Under the pieces are notes generated by a model that ran no database searches, was not told where the DNA came from, and worked only from the letters and a program-made list of their open reading frames with translations. The position numbers were made by a program, and so were the translations under genes. DNA of 64,000 nt from Ochotona curzoniae (lineage: Eukaryota; Chordata; Mammalia; Lagomorpha; Ochotonidae), in the NCBI RefSeq assembly GCF_017591425.1, contig NW_024465885.1:45937001-46001000 (forward strand), given 5' to 3'. Every line of letters starts with the position of its first letter. Within the stretch, counting starts at the first letter, position 1. Below are positions 23,558 to 34,940 of the stretch, one piece after another.

Positions 23558-25614
23558 AGTACCCATATATGACTAAGTGTCTGCTTCATATTGAAAATTG
23601 CTCTACCTCTCAGTAGCAGCTTTGCCTCATTCCTAAAGTATTGCTACTGAACATGCTTGCTCATGATCTTTGCTGGCCTGTCTTGATGACATCATCATGA
23701 AGCCCATGGATGCCAAGCGGAGAAAACAGAACACGTGGTGCTCTCTTCTGTGCATTTGTGTGTACAACACTGCCCCTAGTTTGAGACCCCTCTGCATCTC
23801 AATTCAGGCATAATGATCACTGGGCAGTCTCTCAGAATTTCTCTAAGTAGCTTTTGTTTCCTTCCCCATTACATTATTAAAAAACCTTTGTATTGAGACT
23901 AGATGGGTATTCTGCCAGCCACACTGGCCAAGTTGCATACGTGTTGCAGGGGGAGGAAGCAATATTAACATAACATGTCCTCCTCCCTTCTCTGCTATAT
24001 TGTGCTTTATCACAGCTTATTACATGTCCACCTCACACATTAGCCTAGAAATGCAATGGACAGAAAGGAAATGTCTTCGTACAGTCATGAGTAGACACTG
24101 GGTATAAGATTCAACCAATAGTCCAAAAAGGATTTCATCTTCATTCATATTCTCCAATCCAGCAGGAAGACAGCTACAATGTCTGGGCCACATGCATCAT
24201 GGCTTAATTTTGATGAGCTGTACCGATGACAGGGACAAGGCATGGAGAGTGGAAGTAAGCCCATAAAGCCCCATGTGCTAGATGGTCCTCTGCACAGACA
24301 CCAGGCTTGGAATTTAGCTGTGGCCTTCATTTCTCATCAGATGACCACATGGGTTTACCCGGTTCTTCAAAGACTTCGGGATGGTGTAGACCACAGTTTG
24401 AATCTGGGCAGCCCTACCTGAGCCAATGCTCTCATCGCCCTAAAAGGAAGCGGGTTAGTGTTTTGGAAAGCATCACCAGTTTATTGGATTTTAAGTATTT
24501 CCTGTTCATCAATTATAGACTAGAGTTCAAAAAGATGATTAGCTGGTAGGAAGACGCACTATTTTCCACTTCCCTCCATGCCAAGCTACCACCAAAACCA
24601 CTGTGAAAAGCAGGGCTCTGCATGAAAAGCCAAATATCAGGCTGAACTGACATAGCGCTAACCAAGGGTCCAGAAAGAAATGTGGGAAAGTGCAGCTTGC
24701 AGGAATGTGACCGCACCCCTGGCTGCTCTAAAGCATGTCCCCTTCACACAGGGAAATGTTGGTTCCTCTGAGCCCTTGTATTTTGGCCAGCTTTGTGCAT
24801 GCTTTGCTGTGCTGTTGTCCCTTTTTATGAGTAAAACTTCTCTGATAATGACTGTATCTTCCTAAAAGCTTCTGGTGAGTTCTTATTTCCAAAGGCTGGA
24901 TCCATCTTCATATTTTCCTGCCATAATTGCCCCAGGCCAATTTCTCCTAAAGGAATTAAAAATGCAAATCTAATATTCTAATTACATAATAAGATAATCT
25001 TGGCAGCCCGATCAATATGCTCTCTCACTGTCAAGAGTATGGCTGGGGTGTATGTATGTCAGAGCCCACGGTCTCACTTTATCACTGGCCTCGTGGCCCG
25101 TCCAAATCTATAGGATGTGACAGCTTATTGGTGGCCTTCCATCTGTCAGCTCTCATTTGTGCATTACGAAGATGCATGCTGGCAACTCAGCAACCACGTT
25201 GCCCAGGGCACCAGACAATACAGAGTTGAAGCCTCATGATTCCAAAGACTGAATTAAGTGGCAGGAAGAGCCTAGATGATGTCCACATGTAGGATTTTAT
25301 TGTTTTTGTCTAGTCACTGTCCAGGGGAATGAGTAGCAAGTGATCTATGACAAGTTGTCCCAGGAAATGAGACTGTGGATAGCCCCTAAACTTCTCAGGA
25401 CAGTTACAAATCCTTAGCACTGACACAGGCCTTGAGCCAGGACACCCCGGCATGGTGCAGCTGGGACACCTCGAGCAGTTCATGTAGCTCTGCATTGGTC
25501 AGCATCATCTTCTATGAGCAAGGATGTGTTCCAGATCATTCTAACCTAACTCTTGTTTTACTGCTAAAGTAGCAAACACAATTCTCTGAGGAGTGTGAGT
25601 AGAGAGAACAAGGG
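23558..25614. other. Unclassified DNA
   Basis: No repeats were recognised. A short AT-rich block at 24950-25000 contains an octamer ('atgcaaat', 24962-24969), 'ctaattacataa' and 'aagataatcttgg' within 50 bp, suggestive of a regulatory element, but this is untested. Confidence 0.4.
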
Positions 25615-25656
25615 GTTTCAAAAAGCTAGTACAAAATGGAATTTAAAAGGGAAATT
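25615..25656 (+). mobile_element. Mariner-like MITE fragment
   Basis: 'ttcaaaaagctagtacaaaa' then 'tggaatttaaaagggaaat' matches the left end of the palindromic family at 3524. It is cut off by the CSINE that follows. Confidence 0.45.
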
Positions 25657-25975
25657 TAGGGGGCAGCATGGTAAGCCACCAACTGTGGCACTAGTATCCC
25701 ATACGTGGTGGATCTGGTTTCAGCTTCTCCACTTCTGATCCAATTCCCTGCTACAGGGATGGAGGTTGAGCCAAGTGCTTGAGTATCTGCACCAACAGGA
25801 GAGACCCAGACCAAGTTGCACACTCTGGCTTCAGCCTGGACCAGCCCCAGCCATTATGGTTTATCTCGGGAATAAAACAGGGGATAGGGATAGGGGACTC
25901 TCCTTCCCTCAATCAATCAATCAATCAATCTCTCTCTCTCTGTAACCCTATCACATCAATATGTAAATTTTTTAA
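25657..25975 (+). mobile_element. Old CSINE, plus strand
   Basis: 'gggggcagcatggtaagcca', 'actagtatcccatacgtgg', 'gagccaagtgcttgag' and 'ggcttcagcctggaccagcc' mark the old subfamily. Its tail carries an (AATC)n run and a TC run in place of the usual TCTCT block. Confidence 0.85.
25910..25931 (+). repeat. (AATC)n tetranucleotide repeat
   Basis: Five uninterrupted units are followed by TCTCTCTC (25930-25941), inside the CSINE tail. Confidence 0.95.
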
Positions 25976-26265
25976 ATATTTATTTCTATTGTTTTATTGG
26001 AAAGTCAGATAGGAGGAGAGACAGAAAGGAAGATCTTCCATCCCCTGGTTCACTCCCCAAGTGGTCATAACAGCTGTAGCTGAGCCTATCTGAAGCCATG
26101 AATCAGAAACTCCTTCCGGGTCTCCCATGCGGGTGCAGGGTCCCAGAGTTTTGGCCAGTCTTCCACTGCTTTCCCAGGCCACAGGCAGGGAGCTGGATGG
26201 GAAGCAGGGCCACTGGGATTACAACTGCTGCCCAAATGGGATCCCTGTGCTTGCAAGGCAAATAA
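25976..26265 (-). mobile_element. CSINE, minus strand
   Basis: 'tattgttttattggaaagtc', 'aagatcttccatcccctggt', 'ccgggtctcccatgcgggtg' and 'tcccaggccacaggcaggg' place it in the young layer. It abuts the plus-strand CSINE at 25657-25975, giving a convergent inverted pair. The head is truncated at 'tgcttgcaaggc'. Confidence 0.9.
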
Positions 26266-27544
26266 GTAAAAATTTTAAAAAGTGGGCAAAATGTAGAAGC
26301 AAAATTCATATTAAACTGCCAACTCCAGCTCCCATAACAGGCCCACCCCCATCCTAGGCTGTTAGGAAATAAAGCAGGGGTAGGAGCTTTCTCTCCTTCC
26401 CGTGTGGTATATGAAATAAAGCACATCTTTATCTTTAAAATGTCTATGTGGAAGAAAAACTACAACGTTATTGTATAGTTTTATTTGTAGCATGAACTTT
26501 GTGAAGCCTCCTCGCACTGTCTGTCTGAAGTCATGGATGTCCTCACTCCTTCTGGGCAGTTTGCCAGTTAACAACAGCTAATGAACACTTATCACACTAA
26601 CTACCTTTCCATTAGGAAGTGTTTTCCAATAGCTGTCCTTTACCTGTTAAATGTTTCCCTTGTAGCTGCCATTTGTTCTTTCAGATTCCAGATACTGTAG
26701 CATTTCGCCCCCAAAGACTCTCATTCTACTTGCATAGTTTCACCAATAAAAAGCATTTGTGCAGAATATCACCCATTCCCTTCAACAGAACTGAGCAAAA
26801 GGCATGCAATGAAACTTTAGGTTCCTATTAAACCTAGTTTTAGGGTAAACCAATTTAAAGTTAATCAAGAGATAATAAGTCAAAGTTTTAAATTCTTAGA
26901 AAAATAATGTTTTAAGATTATGCGAACACACAGTAAAACTTGGCATGCAATTGTAGGAAAACTGTCTGTGCATATCCATGTTTCACATGTCATTGTAGTA
27001 AGATTCCTTATTTCCATGACTCTTTGCAGCTTACCCATTTAACAGCGTTCACAATGAGCACAATGGGTATTTGGGTAAGTTGCTTTCACTCACATTTGTG
27101 TACAGTTCTCATCAGGCTCTCAACAGTGATTGAAACTGGCATCACATTCTTCAGAAAAGGACTCCAAGATTGGAAGGTGACAGATCTCCCCAGGAATTGC
27201 CAGCAGATACGGCAGGGAAATGAGGCTCAAAGACTGCTAAGAACAAACACATACACAAATAGCATCAGGAAGAAGCACTCTTCAAGAGTCGAGGCAGACA
27301 AGCAGGCCGAGTTTTCGAAACGGGTTTGGAGAGGACTTGGAGCTAGGGAGGCTGGAGCAAGGCGGGATAGTCTGTGAAGCCTGAATATTGATCTTTGGCA
27401 GAACAGGAAAACTAATCATTGCAAGCTGGTCTGTCAGCTCAGGGACAAGAGAACAGCGACGGCCAAGTGGCTTCCTCAGTCACCGGTCTAATCTCGTTTC
27501 CTCCCCCGGGGAGGGCTATTAGACTGGCAGTCCCAGAGTTGGTG
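26266..27544. other. Unclassified DNA
   Basis: No clear family. 'gggaaatgaggctcaaagac' at about 27215 could be a small MIR core. The 145-codon plus-strand frame at 26940-27377 has no domain and mixed AT/GC composition, so it was not called. Confidence 0.4.
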
Positions 27545-27716
27545 AAGCACTTGACAGAGCTGCTCAGGACATTCTTGTGGACACGATGGAGAAATGGGGA
27601 CAGGGCTGTGGCACTGGTAAGTGGATTTGTAACTGGAAAGCAAATGCATCCAGAGTGTTGATTAATAGAGTAACGTCAGCCCGGAAGAAGTCCAGCCCCG
27701 TGCCCTAGGGCATTGC
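27545..27716 (+). mobile_element. CR1/L3-type LINE reverse-transcriptase fragment
   Basis: One plus frame reads like the CR1/L3 RT segment before the SGVPQGS motif: WICNW, then SRVLINRVTSARKK and a decayed SSPVP-stop-G where SSGVPQG is expected. DNA landmarks 'ttgtggacacgatggagaaa' and 'gtgttgattaatagagtaac' agree. This is one of the oldest repeat layers in mammals. Assignment is by memory of the family. Confidence 0.65.
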
Positions 27717-28112
27717 GTGCAACCTTGTCCTGCACAGCAAGCTCACTGGTGCTGGAATACACAGTCTCAAAATCATGAAATGACACCAACAGGTGCAAGA
27801 TGGCTCAGGATCCAAAATGCTTGGAATGGCGAGATTGGGAGCAATTCGGAACTGGTGAACCATCAAAATCACTTGAGCCGAGACCGGAGCATGCCCCACA
27901 TTGGGGACCTGGGATGGGTGGGAGGCTGAGTGGGGCTTCTCCCTTTATCTCCCCCTTTACCCCAGTTACAGGGGAAAAAAAGCAATAATGTGGAAGCAAT
28001 GATCTTACCCACTTGTCTGTAGCCCTTGACCCTTTGTGCCCTAATCAACTATGTAAGGATTGTCAAAAATGAAGGAAAAAACGTAGAAAAAAATAAATAA
28101 AAATGAAGTTAA
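27717..28112 (+). mobile_element. L1-like 3' end with A-rich tail
   Basis: 'tgcaagatggctcaggatcc', 'cccacattggggacctggga', 'taatcaactatgtaaggatt' and an A-rich end (28063-28110) form a retroelement 3' terminus that I recall as a frequent lagomorph repeat. It differs from the L1 end at 4598-6097 and from the element at 889-2262. Confidence 0.55.
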
Positions 28113-28396
28113 AAATGTGTGTAAGGCCTTTAACTGATTCTAAAACCAATATCATGTGAGCGGATGTGAGCTTCTCAGCTTAGTTTGTGGATACAGAAGC
28201 CAGGCACAGCGTGTTGCCATAACATGTTACAGCCAGTCACACAGCAGAGACCACTGAGGACTCCACTAGCATAACGTTAAGGCCTCATGCCAAAAGTCCT
28301 GAAGCCTGCTACATCTCGAGCTGCTGAAGAACTAAATTCAGGTTGGATATTGCATTTTAAGGCAAGTAAGAGAGAATTGGGAGAAAGGGAACAATA
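28113..28396. other. Unclassified DNA
   Basis: Nothing recognised. Confidence 0.4.
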
Positions 28397-28730
28397 TCAG
28401 CAACAGACGTGGCTGGTACGCTTGGTGTGTTGGTGATATTTAGCGGCAAGGCCAGTTGGCAGTCTTCTGATATTTGGAGGACTGACATAAGAAGAATGAT
28501 AAAAATAATTTTCTTCACCACTCGGTAAAGATAGAGAATCAGAGTTATTCAGAGAGCTTAGGCAACCTAAACTTGTAGTTGCCATGTGAGCACCTGAATG
28601 CCCCAAACCAAAGACACGCAGGTTGTGCTGATAAAGAAGGTACTGGTTCATGAAGTGAAGAAACGTCTCCATCAGACAGAATGATCTTGTATGTTGGCAT
28701 GCTGTTCACAGCATTGCTAGAAACTGAACG
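28397..28730 (-). pseudogene. Protein-like broken stretch, minus strand (unidentified)
   Basis: Two overlapping minus-strand frames look protein-like. One, upstream, gives KIILSDGDVSSLHEPVPSLS; the other, downstream, includes SLNNSDSLSLPSGEENYF and a stretch ending KYHQHTK. A frameshift between them would fit a decayed retrocopy, but no poly(A) tail, TSD or gene family could be identified. It may equally be chance. Confidence 0.2.
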
Positions 28731-30626
28731 TTCTGAAGAAATTCAGTGCCTATTCCTCCACCAATGTGTCCTTCAAGGCACTTCATCTATGACGAGCAGA
28801 TGCAAAGGAACAATAAGAATGACCACAATTTACAACATCCCCTAGGGGAATCAAATGCACAGGCTCATAAGTAAATAACGGGCTTCAAACAAAAGACAAA
28901 ATAGGATGCATAGAGGTATAAGAAAAGAGCTCAGACTAAATAGGAGCATGTAGTTTCAAGCTGATGGGAGGCAGATCAAACAAGGCTTTGTAGAACAGAT
29001 GGCATTCACTCTTAATAGTTGTTGAGTTTCAGGTCCCCGCAACTCAGGCACAGCCCAGTGATATTCTACGCATGCCTGCCACTGTAACTTTTCCTAGACA
29101 GGGCCCATTTTAAACTGTCTGGTCAGTGCTGCTGTGCAGAAGAGCTGTTGTTCTCTGCCCATACACAACAGGTGAGCATTTTTAGAACTTCTTTTCCTAT
29201 TTTCCCATTAACCTCGCTATCCTAAGGGGCCAGGCTCCAACATTATAGACAGAGCTCAGGTACTTTTTAAAAAAATCACTTAAGACAATCAAGATGATCC
29301 ACTAAGAGGAATGTCATTCCTCCCTCCCAGCTGTTGCTATGTTCTGCTAGGTAAAAGCAAGTGGGTGACACTAGCCATGTCCAAGAAGAGGGGCTTACAG
29401 AGAGGTGAGCATAAAGCTACTAAAAGTCTGTCTATCACAGGTGCCACAGAAGGACAAGTCAGACATCTGGGACAGAAGGTGAAATGAAAAAGCAGTGCTT
29501 AGGCAGGAGCGGGTGTGAGAGAGTTGGGCTGCTGGCCTCTGGGGAGCTCATTGGGCTGCCCTCAGGCTCCTCTCTGCTCTCTCCTTAACTCAGGGCAAAT
29601 GGTCCTGTGTGTGTAGCTCAGTTTATGACCCAAGGACTCATTCTGATCACTTTGCCAGTTATGGATCACTAAAGAAACAGTAGGGTGAGATGGTAACACT
29701 AAGAGCTCACCTAACCTTCTCACCCTCCAGTTTCGGGAGAGGCGTGTTAAGTCTCAAAGGCATTGGTCCGTCCGACTGTTCTGGCTGCTGCCACAGGAAT
29801 TCAGCAGCACTGGCATCCCGTAGGCTCTCCCTACGATTCTACAGCATCAACCTTGTATCTTCTGCTCATACAAGAAAAGAGCCAGCATAACCAACTGCCA
29901 ATGTGCACTTGTTTTAGTGATCCAGACTCCATGGAGCAGTCAGTGCTTGATGTTGGAGTCCCTCCTTTTAGGTTTGTCTTCTATGATCACCTCCCCTGAG
30001 TAAGACCATTTGAAAAACAATCCCCATGTTGTTAGACTACGCAGAGAGGACCCCGTTCTGCTGGTTTCTCCTTCAGACCCTCTCTGCCAGGGTGTTTTGT
30101 CATTTCCCTGCTCTGTGAAGTGGTGTGAGCACTGCAAAGAAGATAATTAGAGCCCCTTCTGATCAAACCCATTCCTTACCTAGGTTTAACCCCTCCGTGA
30201 AGAGGTGATATTTACAATAGTGGATAACAGTCATTTGCCAGATGCTCCCTGTGTCATCAACAATGGAAGAATAGCTCTGTGGTAGATGATAAACTTGGTG
30301 AGTCCTCCCATCAAGACATTGGAGTCTACTTCCCTGAGCCTTGAATCTGGCTTGTTATTACAATTTGCTTCATGAAAAAGAACACAACGGAACTTTGTTG
30401 CATTTTAAGCCTGGAGTCCAGCCTACTTCTGCTCCTTCTCAGCATACTTTTATTCCTTCACTTCCAAACCAAACCACCACCACAAGGTCAAATTTACCCA
30501 CTGGCAGAGGAGAGACTACATAGAACAGACTTGCTGTCCCATCTGAATCCAGGTTAGACCATTCACCAGCTAGTTACAGATGCACTGATCAACTTGGCTG
30601 AGCGAAGAAAAATGACCTAAAGATGG
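28731..30626. other. Unclassified DNA
   Basis: No repeats recognised with confidence. Short ORFs at 29690-30000 lie in mixed composition and lack domains. Confidence 0.4.
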
Positions 30627-30900
30627 GGACTAATTCTGGCAGTTGAGATGCTCACACCCCACATCAGAAGACCTGCTTCTAGCTCCTGACTCCAGCTTTC
30701 CCTAACACAGATCCTGGGAGGCAGCGGTGATGGCTCAAGTGACCTGGGTGGGGCTCATGAGCTCTGGCTTCAGCCTGTCCCACCGCCAACTGCTATACAC
30801 ATTTGGAAGAGTTAACTAATGGATGGGGTCTGCTCTCCAATAGAGTGTTTATTTCTCTGAATCCTTTTTTATCTCTTCTTCTCAAATAAATAAATACAAA
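30627..30900 (+). mobile_element. Old CSINE, plus strand
   Basis: 'acaccccacatcagaagacc', 'tcctgactccagctttcc', 'ctggcttcagcctgtcccac' and the tail 'tctcaaataaataaataca' are seen. It is heavily diverged. Confidence 0.75.
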
Positions 30901-31069
30901 GAAAATCCACCTAGCTAAGCCCACCACCGAGTGAAAGAAGTGGCTATTGCTTGACATATACTCTACTTGGGGTTCTTTCATCTCAGTGTTTCTCATCGAC
31001 TCTTTTGTTGCGATTAAAGCCACAAGAATGCTTTCTGTAACATAGCTATATTGGGTTGAAATAGCATCG

Positions 31070-31200
31070 CCTGAAATTAGTGACCTCAGAAGGTGATCTG
31101 GCTCAGGAAATAGAACCTGGCACATGCAGCTACTTTAGATGAGGTCATATTGGATCAGGATAATCCCTAGGTCCAATAATGTTTATTTTTGATAAAAGAA

Positions 31201-31236
<36 letters not shown>

Positions 31237-31476
31237 AATGAGAAACTCACATGAATTCAAGGGGACAGACTGGTTGGAACAGCAGCACACCAAAGAAGGA
31301 AGGGAGGCCTGGAGCGAGAGGCAATCGACAGTTTTTCCCAAAAACCCTAAGAATAATGGTGGGCTCCATGGCTTTGATTTTGATTTCTGGCCTCCAAAAC
31401 TGTGGAGAGAATACCGGGATATGGTTTGAACCACCTTGCTTGTTACCTGTTGTGGGAGCCCTTGGGAACAAGTAGA
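31070..31476 (+). mobile_element. MLT1-type LTR (MaLR) with internal CA repeat
   Basis: 'gatgaggtcatattggatca' and 'ccctaggtccaata' are followed by the typical end: 'tttgatttctggcctccaaa' then 'actgtggagagaata' and 'tgttgtgggagcccttggga'. A (CA)n run at 31202-31233 occupies the place where the consensus reads like 'gacacagacatgcac'. It is a solo LTR; no coding remains. Confidence 0.85.
31202..31233 (+). repeat. (CA)n microsatellite
   Basis: About 16 uninterrupted AC/CA units lie inside the MLT1 LTR. Confidence 0.98.
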
Positions 31477-33738
31477 TAGATGTTAATGTGCCATTTTTAG
31501 CTGCTGCAAACTATCACCTCATGCTTTTCAATCCGTAAGTCATCATGCAGTCACAGAAGCCTGTAAAGGCACAAACCTTCAACCTCAGGCCAACCACATC
31601 CAGCACCTCTTTTTTTTATATAATAAAGTCTTGCCATGAAGATAAGTGAGATGATACCTAGGGGATTGCTGCAGACTGGGGCTGCCTGAAATGGAGGGAC
31701 ACCTTCCCTCCCCAGCCGGACACTGATTTATCTAGCAGTCTTGGTAGTTTTCCTGAGAGACACAGGAAGGAAGGTAGGAATCAAAGAGTGGTGGGAATGA
31801 AATAGTTGGTGTGTGGACAGCACACAGTTTCCTGTGGGTCAGTGAATACTCTGGATCAGTAACTGAGCTTGAGTCATCTTTCTAGTCCCCATCAGAGCAT
31901 ATCCATCAGGCACAGGGGACCCAGTGGGAAGAGGCTGGCATTTACCCGTGCTGCAGAGAGCCACAGAGGAGATGTGAGAGAGATCAAGCTATATCCACGC
32001 ATCAGGGTATGAGGTGTCAGGGAACTGAGGTGGCTGAGCCTTCAGTGCCTTCCTGGAAGGTAGAGTTGGCTCACAGGAGAGACAGTGGGAACCTCCACTC
32101 ATCCAGTACATCTGTAAGAATCAGCTCACAGAGGGTGCCAGCAGCTGTCACACCAACCAGTAGATGATCCTTTCACAGAGATGACACAGCAAGGGTGGAT
32201 GATAGGAACTGCCAAGACAACGCTGGCCCTACCAGCACTCAGGGTCTGGCTTTGATTCGGCATGGAGAACATGGGATTAACATCAAGACTGAATTCACTG
32301 AAGCTTTGTACTAGATCATCATTTATTGCTTCATCAGGCAAATTTTGAGGGACTAGATGGATGTGGACTCATCCCAGGACAATGCTGAGCATGTTAACCA
32401 GAAGATGCATGGAAGAGAGGCAGTAAGAAAGAAAGAAACTGCTTTGTGTTTTTAACCCAATACTTCAAAATTCCTCAGTGAACTTGGTAGAATCAAAGGG
32501 AGTTTTATTTTTGCAATTTAAATTGTGCTTATATAAATAATGACAGGAGTCACAGCAAATGGGTTCCTCTTATCTGTGCCATTCCATTTGCCCGCTAGAT
32601 GAGATCTCAGGAGTTCCATTAACATGGTACAGAGGAGAGGGTGGTGAAGACTTTGGGGGTAGTGATGACACTGGGTGTGGGAGAGAAAGGAAGGTCCACA
32701 GGACGTTCCTGTCATGGGGTCCCTCCTTGACACCCTCAGGAACTTCTTCTGGGATGACCCTGGTGAGAGGGTAGGTGACCTGAGGGCGAGGACCGAGGCT
32801 CTGAGCAGTCTGGACGCTGCCTGGGGAGGCAGGGAAGCTTCTGATGATTTAGAGCACAGTGATCAAGGTGCACATGCTTTGTGGAGGTTTCAGAAGATCG
32901 CAGTGCTGAGATGGCAGTTGAGAAACAATTATCTGAGCAGTTGCCATCTTCAGATGAACTGGACCTTTGCACAGTCCACTGTAATACTCCAAGGCGTTGA
33001 GCCACACTGGGGGATTTTATTTCAGCAGGGTGATGCCATTTTGTTCTGAGGATATTTTAGATGTTCAGTCGTAGCTGCATGCGAGGTGAGCACCAGAACG
33101 TTGAATCTTGGGTATAATCGTAAGTTGTTAATCATAAATTCTACTCGCTAGAAGGTAAATAATCTGTCCAATTCTTACTTGAATGTCTTTCCTTAAGTTC
33201 AGTGAGATTTCCGTTCATGTTTTGGGGATACAAAAGCATCATAATGTCAGGATTCAATTTATAAATAAAGAAGATACTTGTTTTCACAGTGGCACAATTA
33301 TTAGCACAGAATACAAATGGTTCATTCAAGAGAAAAAATGATTAGTATTTCACAATTTGGAGGAAGACAGCTGACTGAAGTACTGCAGAAAAATTTTTAA
33401 CAAAAGGAATCTTATTGTAGGACTGCGATTCGTCTTCAACTAGAAGAAATAAAATTGCCTATCTTCAAGATATGCATAGTATCAATCTTGTGACTAGTTC
33501 TGAGTTTCAAATCAATAAGGTTTCATATTTCACTGACAATCCTAGGTTGGAATCAATGCTATCATGGCGTTTTGGAAGACAAGAAGCTCAGGAAACAAAG
33601 GAATGGAAGGCTTTCAACCAAAGATGAAATGAAAGACATGCGCTCTGCAAGGCCTTCGTGAGAGGGACACAGATTGCCTCTCAAGCCATTCCCAACGCCT
33701 TTTCCCTTCCAGATTCAATGATAGGTACTAATGATTAA
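31477..33738. other. Unclassified DNA
   Basis: No family recognised. Minus-strand frame 32126-32341 and plus-strand frame 32675-33049 are open but lack any domain, and the latter overlaps a longer opposite-strand frame at 32736-33005. Confidence 0.4.
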
Positions 33739-33751
33739 AATAAGACTCCAG
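33739..33751 (+). repeat. Left TSD of CSINE (imperfect)
   Basis: 'aataagactccag' resembles 'aataatattccag' at 34078-34090 (10 of 13 positions). Confidence 0.6.
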
Positions 33752-34083
33752 GGCCCAAAACAATAATCTAGCGGCTAAATTCTTATCTTGCATGTTCCAG
33801 GATCCCACATGGGTGCCAGTTCGCGTCCCAGCTGTTCCACTACCCATCCAGCTCCATTCCTGTGGCCTGGGAAAGCAGTAGAATTTGGCCCAAAGTCTTG
33901 AAACCCTGCATTTTTGTGGGAAACCCTGTAAGAAACTTCTGGGTGTCAGCTTAGAATCGGCTCAGCTGCAGCCATTGCAGCCACTTGAAGAGTGAATCAG
34001 CAAACAAGATCTTTCTCTCCATTTCTCCTTCTCTCTATAAATCTGTCTTTCCAATAAAAATAAATAAATCTTCAAAAAATAAT
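33752..34083 (+). mobile_element. CSINE, plus strand
   Basis: 'gggcccaaaacaataatcta', 'gatcccacatgggtgccag', 'tcctgtggcctgggaaagc', 'tctgtctttccaataaaaat' and 'aaataaatcttc' show a full-length copy. An imperfect TSD is visible. Confidence 0.92.
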
Positions 34084-34271
34084 ATTCCAGATCAAGTGAA
34101 GGAAAGAATGGAGGGTGAACATTCGAGAGTAAGCCAGGTGGTTTAAAACTAGAGATGCTGAAGCTTATGTCTATAAATGATAGAACTTGTGTCAGTTCGC
34201 TTTTACTGCTAGGAATGCACAACCGAAGGACAGGAAGAGAAAAAGTGGAGGGGAAGCAGACAGTAATGATC

Positions 34272-34571
34272 ATGTAGGGACCAGGGTTAGAGCGACCTCT
34301 TCCCTGCCAGCATCCCATCGGAATACAGGTTCAAGTCCAGCTGCTTCACTTCCAGTCTGGCTGCCTGCGAATATCCTAGGGAAAACAGCAGATGATGGTC
34401 CGAATGCCTGGGTCCCTGTACCCATGTAGGAAAACTGGATGCTGTTCCAGACTCGCGGCTTCAGCCTGGCCCAGCCATGACTATTGCACTGTTGTGCCCA
34501 TTTAGAGAAGGAACCAGCAATTTGCTCTCTCACTCTTTCACTTTCACTCTCACTCTCCTGTTCGTCTCTCT
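34272..34571 (+). mobile_element. Old CSINE, left part (split by a nested CSINE)
   Basis: Reads 'gccagcatcccatcggaata', 'ttcacttccagtctggctg', 'acccatgtaggaaaactgga' and a TCACTCTCACTCTC tail zone. It then breaks off at 34571 and resumes at 34885. Confidence 0.85.
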
Positions 34572-34884
34572 ATTTTTTAATGGAAAGTCAGATATACAGA
34601 GAGGAGGAGAGCCAGAGGAAAAGATCTTCCATCAGTTGATTCACTCACCAAGCAGATGCAATAGCCAGTGCTGTGCCAATCTGAAGTCAGGAGCCCAGAG
34701 CCTCTTTCGGGTTTCCCATATGACTACAGGGTCCTAAGGTTGTAGGCTGTCCTTGACTGCTTTTCTAGGCCATGAGCAGGGAGTTGGATGGAAAGTGGGG
34801 CCGCTGGGATTAGAACCGGTGCCCATATGGGATCTAGGCACGTGCAAATCAAGGACTTTAGCCACTATGCTATCATGCAGGGCC
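34572..34884 (-). mobile_element. Younger CSINE nested in an older one, minus strand
   Basis: 'ttttttaatggaaagtcaga', 'aagatcttccatcagttgat', 'gttggatggaaagtggggcc', 'ggtgcccatatgggatct' and the head end 'gctatcatgcagggcc' give a near-complete minus-strand copy. Pyrimidine-rich flanks on both sides ('ttcgtctctc' and 'ttcccttctc') could be a degenerate TSD. Confidence 0.92.
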
Positions 34885-34940
34885 ATTCCCTTCTCTTTTG
34901 ATTCTGCCTTTCAAATAAATAAAATAAATCTCTTTTGCAA
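34885..34940 (+). mobile_element. Old CSINE, right part (tail)
   Basis: 'gattctgcctttcaaataaa' and 'taaaataaatctc' complete the tail of the element that starts at 34272. Confidence 0.85.

Noticed and set aside
26940..27377. 145-codon plus-strand open frame
   Set aside because: No recognisable domain, mixed composition, and no splice or promoter context.
32126..32341. Minus-strand 71-codon frame with Asp/Ser-rich start
   Set aside because: Looks superficially protein-like but lacks homology I can name, splice signals or a retrocopy tail.
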